From Typhlomys cinereus (Eukaryota > Chordata > Mammalia > Rodentia > Platacanthomyidae), in NCBI GenBank assembly GCA_023101885.1, contig JALPQD010000512.1, positions 124,001-188,000 of the forward strand: a stretch of 64,000 nucleotides of DNA, given 5' to 3'. Shown here piece after piece: positions 12,068-64,000 of the stretch. A program made the translations under genes and the position numbers. The first letter of the stretch is position 1, and every line of letters starts with the position of its first letter. Below the pieces are notes generated by a model, which searched no databases, was not told where the DNA came from, and was given only the letters and a program-made list of their open reading frames with translations.

Positions 12068-12981
12068 CAGAAGGACATGAGAGTTGAAAGGAGACTAGTA
12101 GTGAAGAAGAAACTTGTACTTGGGGAAAAAGGGATTACTCTTGAAATGGTAGGTCTAGGTAAAGGCTTTCTTAACAAGACACTATTCATACAAGAAGTAA
12201 GGCCAAGTATCAATGAGTGGGACTTCATGAAATTAAAACTTCTACTCTTCAAAAGAAACAGTTAATAGAGCAAAGAGGCAACCCACAAAATTGGAGAAAA
12301 CCTTTGCTATATATCTGACAGAGGACTAACATCCAGAGCATACTAAGAACTGAAAAAGTTAGATCATCAGAGAAATAGTGGCATGAATGTCATGTAACTA
12401 CTACTTTTTGATTGGATTTAAGGCCCACTCTTCAGCATGGAGCACTTACCTGGTACTGTAAACCTAGTCAAGAGTTTGCAGATGGGAAGACCATACTCCC
12501 TAGGGGGAAGATATCTAATAAGATTTAGTTATAAAGACTTGATATTAAACTGTCTGCTTAAGATTTATTACTATATCCATAGATTACAGGATCCCCTGTC
12601 ACTTAACCTAGACAATTTTTTTGGAATGGAAGGTATTTGATACAGTTTATGTACAGAATTACACCAAACCAAAGTGAAAAGTATAAGTGACTGTGGGCTG
12701 CTGGGCCCCAAAGAAAGCGTGTAAGTTATTCCTAAACCCATTGCTCAGGCAACCTTGAGGAAGAGCAGGTCCCCCAAACTGATGAAGGTTGATTCTAGAT
12801 ACATGGGAAGAGAAGATACTTTCTTCAATGGTATATATGTACATTGTTATTTCATCTTTGTCCTAGCAAACCTTTAGATACAGGTCATTAACCTAGATGG
12901 GATTTGGTGAAACCATGTGTACAGAAGGACATGAGAGTTGAAGGGAGACTAGTAGTGAAGAAAAAAGCTCGTACTTGGAGG
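12068..12981. repeat. Pair of ~58-bp direct repeats 0.85 kb apart
   Basis: About 12068-12125 and 12921-12981 share ACAGAAGGACATGAGAGTTG followed by GGAGACTAGTAGTGAAGAA and a matching 'cttgtacttgg.g' end, with only a few differences. The block between holds an L1 fragment and unrecognised sequence. It may be a local duplication or two ends of one old insertion. Confidence 0.6.
12125..12390 (+). mobile_element. LINE-1 ORF2 C-terminal fragment
   Basis: The plus strand encodes L1 ORF2 C-terminal remains: EWDFMKLKLLLFKRNS, then (with stops) a Q-P-T/KIGE-type stretch and 'LTSRAY.ELKKL'. This is the only clear plus-strand ORF2 piece in the window. Confidence 0.75.
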
Positions 12982-13607
12982 AGAAGCAGAGGATTAGTAC
13001 TGTGTAATAACGGGTGAAATGACATGAATTAATTATATTCATGTATAAGTCCCTACAAACACATAAATTAAAAGACCAAGATTTCTCAGAGAGTGACTAT
13101 GTTCTACCTTAAATGAAGTAATGTGCATGACCTTGCAAGATGGCATGTGTATTATTTTTGCTGTGAAAGAAATATGGACATCATCAGAGTCAAAATGCAG
13201 TTGCTTATGTCAACCTTAACAAAAATTTCAAAAACAAGAGATTGTGAAGGCAATGTTCTCATACATGATTGCTTGATGATAACTTCCCCAAAGATTCTTC
13301 CAAAATGGGGATGTGACTTAATGACACTACACTGTCTACCCCAGCACTGCAAAAAAACAAAAGATTCTTCCAGAACCACTATCTTTTATGGAAGCCAGCA
13401 AATCATTCAAAAAGTAAGGCCTTTTTTTTTTTTTTTCTGAGTGTGTGCGTGTGTGTTCATTTGTGTGCAAGTGCACATGATATCCTTTGAAAAGGCAAAA
13501 TTCAGCCTCAAGTATCATTTTTTCTTAACACTATCCATCTTGTTTTTATGAAGCTAAATTTCTTCTTTTTTAGCAAAAAAGTATATGATAGTTTACTTAT
13601 TTTCTTT
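12982..13607. other. Non-coding interval
   Basis: I see no exon or nameable repeat, apart from a T run at 13422-13437 followed by a GT-rich stretch. It is mostly AT-rich single-copy-like DNA. Confidence 0.4.
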
Positions 13608-13960
13608 TTTTAACAATTTATTTATTTTTTCCACTCATACAAACTAATAGGTACCCCAATCCCCTCCCTCCCTCTACCCCTCCCTGAACCCCTTGCTCCC
13701 TCCCCCCCTTTTCCCCTTCCTTTCTTCCCCTCTCTCCCTTTCTCCCAGTGCCCCTTCCCCCCCATCCCTGGAGCATCCTTTAGTGTGAATGTCAAACTAC
13801 CCTCTGGGTCCTCCACTCTAATGACGTATAAGAACTCAGTATCATTTCCTAGAGCCCTTTCTTGTGTTCCCCTTCAGTGTAGGAACACTATTGTGGCTGT
13901 TAATCCCTTGCTTCTAAGGATCCTAGTGAAGCTAAGTTTCTTATTGGTCTGGAATTTGGT
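13608..13960 (-). mobile_element. 5'-truncated LINE-1 3' end
   Basis: The minus strand shows the 3'UTR tail of the local L1 family. Read on plus, it is a T-rich start, CCACTCATACAAACT, a long C/T tract (the L1 polypurine tract on the other strand), then CATCCTTTAGTGTGAATG and TAGGAACACTATTGTGGCTG. The same order occurs in the complete L1 3'UTR at 29.44-30.2 kb. No ORF2 is attached, so this is a severely 5'-truncated insertion. Confidence 0.85.
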
Positions 13961-14524
13961 AATTTATCTATGCTGTTGACCAAACAGACTTAGGAATTTG
14001 CCCATCTGCTGTTCCAAAAAGTGCCTGTTCAGCTATCCAGCAACTGTATGTTCAACCTTGCACGGACATCACTTCTGTTATTAGTCACTGTGGCCAATAA
14101 CTACTGTTTCAAAACATCTTCTGTATCCTTCCTCATTTTTTATCTTGAAAAACTTCTAGTGTCTTGCCTTCCTGTGGTTTGCCAGGGACCTGCTTTCTCT
14201 TTCAGTTCTCTGTTCTCCCCCAAGAAATATCCCATGGAAAAGATCTTTCTGCTTTTTAAATTTGATATTCACTTTCCAAGTTCTGGAAATTAAGTGTGAA
14301 CCATGATGAGGTCCCCAGAATCCTGGTATCTTTTTCATTTCATATTAAAAGAAAGGCTAGCGGAAGGAGGAAGGAGGCATAGGTAAAGAGGGGTCAAATG
14401 GTCCTGAAGTGCCCTATATTGAAATGAAGAGTCAGTCCATGGGCTTGGAGTTCAGGAGGGGAGAGGAGCAAGTGAAAAGATCAAAGAATTTGCTGAATTA
14501 GAACCTTCTGGAATACCCATGAGG

Positions 14525-14640
14525 TCCTATTTAATAGATGAGCAAACTAAGGTCCAGGGGAGTGAATCAGAGTCAGGGCTTCAGTGAGCCTGGGCTGGAG
14601 TTCCTCAAACCTGCTTCTCTAAGCAGGAATGATCAAGGAA
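14525..14640 (-). mobile_element. MIR fragment
   Basis: The stretch 'tttaatagatgagcaaactaaggtccag...gaatcagagtcagg' matches the core of an inverted MIR ('acagatgaggaaactgaggc...'). It is ancient and diverged. Confidence 0.5.
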
Positions 14641-14699
14641 TCTCTGTGATGTTTCATAACAGCAAACTAGTTGAAGGTGAGCAATGCGATTTTGTCACA

Positions 14700-14800
14700 G
14701 AAAACTTCTAATTTGACTAAAGAGAGCAACCGTAGGGGCGGGGCCTTCTGGTGTCTGCCCTTGTGCTAATAAACCAGGAGCTCTTTCACTTTCGGTGGGC
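14700..14800 (+). promoter_or_regulatory. Putative Nlrp1 promoter (GC box, TATA-like element)
   Basis: Upstream of the first exon lies a perfect GC box, GGGGCGGGGCC (14735-14745), an Sp1-type site. An AATAAA-type AT-rich element follows at 14768-14773, and an ISRE lies just downstream. The position fits the first splice donor at 14994, but the transcription start itself cannot be read from sequence. Confidence 0.5.
14784..14793 (-). promoter_or_regulatory. ISRE / IRF-binding element
   Basis: The plus strand reads TTTCACTTTC, so the minus strand reads GAAAGTGAAA, a full match to the interferon-stimulated response element core GAAANNGAAA. It sits ~40 bp from the GC box, at the presumed Nlrp1 promoter. 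The inferred meaning is induction by interferon via IRF or ISGF3 factors. Confidence 0.6.
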
Positions 14801-14993
14801 ATGTTTGCTTTGGGGAGCCTTAGAGGCCCACATTGAGCAGGGTGAGCGATGTGACGCAGGAAATCAAGAGGCGTGGAAAAGACACAACCACTAAGGGGCC
14901 CCTGAGACAGACAGGGGACCTGTCCTGAGACCCAGCACCCAAACCCCGAGTCTTGCCTGGAGAATTTGCCAGCCAGCTCTGGGTACATGACAG
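14800..14993 (+). other. Nlrp1: Nlrp1 exon 1 (5' non-coding), start approximate
   Basis: The donor is CATGACAG|GTACGG, with GT at 14994-14995. The 5' end is set only by the promoter elements, so it may be off by tens of bases. No long frame opens here in phase with the next exon. It would carry the 5'UTR of the inflammasome gene. Confidence 0.4.
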
Positions 14994-15185
14994 GTACGGA
15001 GAATGACTGCTTCTGCCACAGTCGGTCCTAGACCTTCTTCCCTGGACGATTTGTTCTTCCTGGTTGGCAAGCTCTGGGTTTTTCCTCTGCCTGGCGTCCC
15101 ATGGCCAGGGGAGTTACAGGAGACCTGCAAAGGCAGCTGCGAGATCAGTCCTGGGCTCTGACTTCCATCTCTTCCCTCCTGTCAG

Positions 15186-15248
15186 GACTGCCACTGATGT
15201 GTTGATCTCAGGAGCACAGATCCCAATAGAAGGAAGAAGCTGAGGAAC

Positions 15249-15256
<8 letters not shown>
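15186..15256 (+). CDS. Nlrp1: Nlrp1 exon 2: start codon exon
   Basis: A strong acceptor (CTTCCCTCCTGTCAG) precedes 15186, and the donor is GGCACA|GTGAGT at 15257. The only useful ATG is at 15249 in a strong Kozak context, GAACATGG (A at -3, G at +4). The 8 coding nt ATGGCACA join the next exon in phase to read [14 protein letters not shown]. An in-frame ATG at 16400 in the next exon is a weaker alternative start, closer to the length of the human N-terminus. Confidence 0.7.
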
Positions 15257-59900
<44,644 letters not shown>

Positions 59901-61990
59901 AAGTGGGGGAGGGGTTTCATGGGAAAACTGTCACCTTAACAGTTTATGTCTGAGCACTCACCAATGTGTCCTGGCTCTGCGTGACCTGTTTAGAACCTCT
60001 GTTTCTCCATCTATGAACAAATTTCCCTCCGAGTTGCCCTCCTGAGGCTCATGCTGGGAATTAACTGTCCATCCCTAGGAACACGTCACAGGTATTTAGA
60101 CAGCCCCATTGGTTTCCACAAGCAAGCTGTCCAGAGGTGGGAGGTCATCAGTGTTTCAGAAAACATCCACCTACAGCAAACAAGACATTACAGGTGAGAG
60201 CAGACAAGCCTAGAACCCTATTTGACCCATTATGACACAAGCAGGGTTGAGGGAAGAGGAACATAGAAATGGAGAAAATAGAAATGGACAGGTGTCTTTG
60301 GAAAGTATAAATGATTTATGGATAGGAGAAGGGCTTATTAAACTCTTTCCACTGACTACTTTCAACTAAGAAATTTTACAAAGCCTTCTCAGTGGGTAGA
60401 TGTGTAAAATGGAACTGAGATCCAATGTTTACTGGAAAAAAAATTACAAAAATTTATTCTTAAACAAATATTTGGTACACATATAAATTTTTCATGTATT
60501 AAAATTAAACCAAATTTAAAGATAATTCGAATGTTATGGGTGTTTATTTTCACCAGAAGAATTAAATTCTAGCTAAACATTTGTTATTACAACACATTTT
60601 TTAGAGATGATTGCTATTTTGATTTCACAATCATTAGAGATGAAAATACTGCTTTGCATAGATATGTCATATAGAATGATAGAAGTTTAGGACCAGTTCA
60701 GAAACTGTTAGAAATTCTGTCAGCATCTCAAACAGCAACTTGTAAAATCAAATATTCTCATAGAACACCCAGTCACAACCAGTGTCCCTTAACCCTCTCT
60801 ACCTGAAATACCAAGAAATATCACAAATGATAGAAAGAAATGTATACAGACTACATTCCTCCTCAGTCAGAGAAGCCTCTCATTGCAGCGATACAAGGTG
60901 AATGCAGAAAGACTTGGAAGCACAAGATGCTGAAAATAAGTGAATCAGTCCCAGAATGGCATACATATTATTCCTAAAGGATCATCAAGGCGGGAAAAAT
61001 TTAAGAGCCAGAAAACAAGGAAAAAGATAGAGATATGCTGTTCTGTTAATAGGACATCCACGGCAAGTATGAACCACAACCACACAACATAGGTGGCTGC
61101 TGACACTAAGCCTACAATGGACCTACCTGGCTAATGCTCAGTTAGGACCCATGAGCTTCTCTCACAACACTCACGGATGGCCTCCCTGGGACAGCCTCCA
61201 CTGTACTCAATTTATTTAGACCTGTTGTTCTTGTATAAAAACAATTTCACATTTCTTTTTTCTTGAGTCTTTACTACAATGTAAGATGATTGAGAGCTCT
61301 AGTTAACTTGGGCCCTTAAAGGGTGCCTCCTTACTCATGAGGTTAAAATTACCTCAGAAATAAGCTTTGATACAACAGACTCTCTAAGCATGGAAGCAAA
61401 CCGGTCTACACTGCAGTTGTCTTTCATAACCAAAGTTCTAAACCTGGCTCCTGCAGAGCACATAACAACGGCCCAGGGAATTTGTTTGCTTGAGTCAGAT
61501 AGCAGCACATGTATTTTTCTCAGTATTGGTTTTCTTCTTCTTCTGAGAAATGATCATGGCTTAAAAGTATCTAACAGCACTTTGAAAATTATGCCTTAAA
61601 AATACTTATCATTGCTTTTATTTACTAGATATTTTTAGCCACAGCTGCCATTTTGTAAAGCTTCCACCTTGACCAGGTGGTCATTTTGCAAAGATCGCAC
61701 CTCCAGTCTTCACTCAATGCCTTAATCCCTAGTAATTCCAAGAAGTCCTCATCAAGCCTGAGACTACAAGAGATTGTAATTCTACCCAGAATCTCTCTCT
61801 GTCCTTGTTCTTCAAGCTCTCTGTTTTGTCCTTCTACCATCTTCTTCTTTTTTTCCTTCACCTCCATGTGAACATGGTGGCTTTCTCCCTATCTTCTCTG
61901 ACTTTAAGTTTTCTCTTCTGTTCAAATGCTCTCTACACTTAATGCTAAACTATGGCTCCTTTGGCCACTAGGCCCTCAATCCTAAATAAG
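59901..61990. other. 3'UTR/flank of Nlrp1
   Basis: A candidate poly(A) signal ATTAAA is at 60337-60342 (weak evidence). 59.9-60.75 kb is homologous to 10.5-11.3 kb. From 60.8 to 61.9 kb no gene or nameable repeat is seen. Confidence 0.4.
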
Positions 61991-61995
<5 letters not shown>

Positions 61996-62048
<53 letters not shown>

Positions 62049-62112
62049 CTCCCCCTCTCTGTTTCTCCCTCTCTCCCTCTCTCTCCCTCTCTCCCTCTCT
62101 CTCTCTCTCTCT
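61996..62112. repeat. (CT)n microsatellite
   Basis: A long CT tract with CCCT interruptions and a few TTC breaks. Low-complexity; translated frames across it are meaningless. Confidence 0.95.
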
Positions 62113-62574
62113 TCTGTCAGTTTCTGTTTATTCATGGACCTTTCACATGGTTGTAGTCACTGCAGTTCCTTTCCCTTGCTGAATTAACAGATATAACAAG
62201 ATGTTGTCTATATAGAATATTATACCATTATTGTAATAGAATAGGAATACATTGTGGTGAAGCACCAAGAGATACTTATCTTTTAATGAGTTTAAGAAAA
62301 ACTGTCCTAGAAGCGCAATAGATATTTAGCCATAAAAACTTTAAAGACTAATTAGAATACATTTTTTGTCTAATAAAAGCAAATGATTTGAGAGTAATAG
62401 ACTACATACAATGAAAATAATTAAGTTTCTTGACATGATTTTGCCTTTAATATTAACAACCATTGAAGGCAAATATAGCTTCTAAAGATTGATCAATATA
62501 GCTTCTAAAACTTCTAAAGATCGATCAATAAATTTTTAAGATAAGGGTTTATTATTTTTCTGTGTGTACATTTA

Positions 62575-62710
62575 TGTATATGTGTGATATGTGAGTATAT
62601 ATGATGTGTGATATGTGAATGTATATGATGTGTGGTATGTGAGTGTATATGATGTGTGAGTACTTGTGGTGTGTGTGTAATATGTGAGTGCGTTTGATAT
62701 GTGAATGTGG
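62575..62710. repeat. Minisatellite of ~24-bp units
   Basis: About four to five degenerate units of the form TGTGTGATATGTGAGTATATATGA (shown broken: TGTGTGATATGTG + AGTATATATGA), followed by shorter variants. No flanking gene. Confidence 0.75.
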
Positions 62711-63029
62711 TCACACACCAGAGTGTGCATATGGAAGTCAGAGTAATGTTCTTCACATTTTCATACTATTTGAAACTGAGTCTCTTCATCACTGCTGTAT
62801 AAATCAGATTGAATGTCTTTCCTGAAGATGGAGATTCTCAGATCTCTGCCTTCTATTTCCTTTAAGAGACTACAGATGCCTACACTCTAGTTCTGGCATT
62901 TATGTGGTATTTGGGTATCTGAATTCAAGTTATCAGGGTCATACAGCTAGTGGTTTACCTGCTGAAATATCTGCCCAGCCCAGGTTTATCATTTTTAAAT
63001 AGTCTCTAAAGTCAGTAATTTGTAGAAGA

Positions 63030-63385
63030 TGATCTCTCAATATTTAAGTTGTAAAATAGCCATAAGTAACAATCAATAGCACCTTTTTGATTTCTTGTCA
63101 ATATACATTAGTGAATTTTTTTTTTTTTTGTGGAGAGACTAGCAGATGTGGCATCCTTAGGATTTTAAACAAATGTGTTTATTTATGTGACCTGGTACCA
63201 CTAGTCATAACAAAGACTAAGGAGACTTACTATAGAACCTTGTTCTCTGCAAAGTCAAGCTTAGAGTGTTTGAAAAGTAAGAAGTAATTTTATTAAAACA
63301 AGTTGCTGACTTCTTGGATCACTTCATTTCAAAATAGTCAGAGAATTATAAATATGACTCTAAAACACATGCAAATTTGGTAACC
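63030..63385. repeat. Downstream copy of the 3.8-4.2 kb segment
   Basis: Partner of 3806-4190, same orientation. A T run at 63117-63129 is private to this copy. It lies ~3.1 kb past the Nlrp1 stop codon. It supports an Nlrp1-containing tandem duplication unit. Confidence 0.75.
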
Positions 63386-63512
63386 TAGTTCAATCCCTGC
63401 AGCCCAGATGGTAGGTGAGAACTGACTTCTGTAAGTTGTTGTCTGAACTCTACATGCACTACATGACAAAAACATGCATGTCTTCTCTCTCTCTCACTCT
63501 CTCTCTCTTTCT
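63385..63512 (+). mobile_element. B4-like SINE fragment
   Basis: 'tggtaacctagttcaatccctgcagcccagatggtaggtgagaactgacttctgtaagttgt' matches the SINE at 40.44-40.58 kb, ending in a (CT)n tract. 5' truncated. Confidence 0.65.
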
Positions 63513-63519
63513 CTCCTCT

Positions 63520-63790
63520 TATTTTTTTTAACTTTATTTATTGTGTGTGTGTGTTTGTGTGTGTGTATCAAAGAGTATTATATGTGCCTGTAGAGGACTA
63601 AGAATCATCCTGGATTGATTCTACCTCATTTTTGCTTCACTCTGGAATTTCTCAGACTCTGCCCACCAGGGCTTGAAGTGCAAGTCACAGGTGCTTCTGC
63701 CCTGGCATTTTTACATGGGACCTGGGATCCAAACTCAGGACCTTATGCTTTTGAGGCATAATCTTAACCCCTGAATCATCTCTCCAGCCC
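63520..63790 (-). mobile_element. tRNA-derived SINE with (AC)n tail
   Basis: Same family as 2.0, 5.4 and 54.5 kb, minus strand. The reverse head 'ttaacccctgaatcatctctccagccc' is at 63763-63789; the GT tail is at 63542-63567. It is more diverged than the 2-kb copy. Confidence 0.85.
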
Positions 63791-64000
63791 ATCTCCCTAT
63801 TTTTTCTTTCCTCTCTCTCACACACATAAAAAATAAAGAAAATGTTTTTACAATAAATCTATGAGATTTTAATGTAAATTATTCACATATCTTTGTAGTG
63901 ATATAGTATGTAATATTACAATATGAATCAATTCTAATATCCCTCTACAGCATTTAAAGATATTCTGCAAAGTCTAGCATCTGCTAAAGGCACCAAGAGC

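Noticed and set aside
13622..13816. Gly/Arg/Lys-rich minus-strand frames over purine tracts (also 26281-26523, 29395-29652)
   Set aside because: All are L1 3'UTR polypurine tracts, not proteins.

Overview
The window reads as mammalian, most likely rodent, genomic DNA. Genes are split by GT-AG introns. Most of the rest is LINE-1 (L1), tRNA-derived SINEs with (AC)n tails, B1- and B4-like SINEs, old MIR/L2 relics and long microsatellites. The SINE mix suggests a mouse-related rodent outside the true mice; I cannot name the species from sequence alone.

One gene dominates: an Nlrp1 inflammasome-sensor gene on the + strand, from about 14.7 to 59.9 kb. I could place 18 exons by splice sites, phase and protein similarity. 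They are a 5' non-coding exon next to an ISRE/GC-box promoter, a start-codon exon, a pyrin-domain exon, three linker exons, a 1.67-kb NACHT exon, two 171-nt LRR exons, two short linker exons, five exons covering the FIIND (ZU5/UPA) autoproteolytic region, a 45-nt linker exon and the CARD exon. The C-terminal half, from NACHT to CARD, is open and phase-consistent. It keeps the FIIND Phe-Ser cleavage site and its histidine. The N-terminal linker is not clean: there is a single-base frameshift just upstream of the Walker A motif and a phase/stop problem in one linker exon. The copy may therefore be a pseudogene, make a shortened product, or carry assembly errors.

Upstream, 8.3-11.3 kb holds a decayed second Nlrp1 copy (end of a FIIND exon, CARD exon, matching introns and 3' flank). 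A separate block at 3.8-4.2 kb matches 63.0-63.4 kb, downstream of the main gene. Together these indicate an Nlrp1 tandem array that continues left of the window.

The 19-kb intron between the NACHT and LRR exons is a repeat trap. A nearly full-length L1 sits inside an older L1, which also carries several smaller retroposed inserts. A SET processed pseudogene lies nearby. A SELENOK processed pseudogene sits in the intron between the two main FIIND exons. The window starts inside another L1 (1-3.8 kb) with a GC-rich 5' end and a young SINE insertion. No tRNA, rRNA or CRISPR feature was seen.
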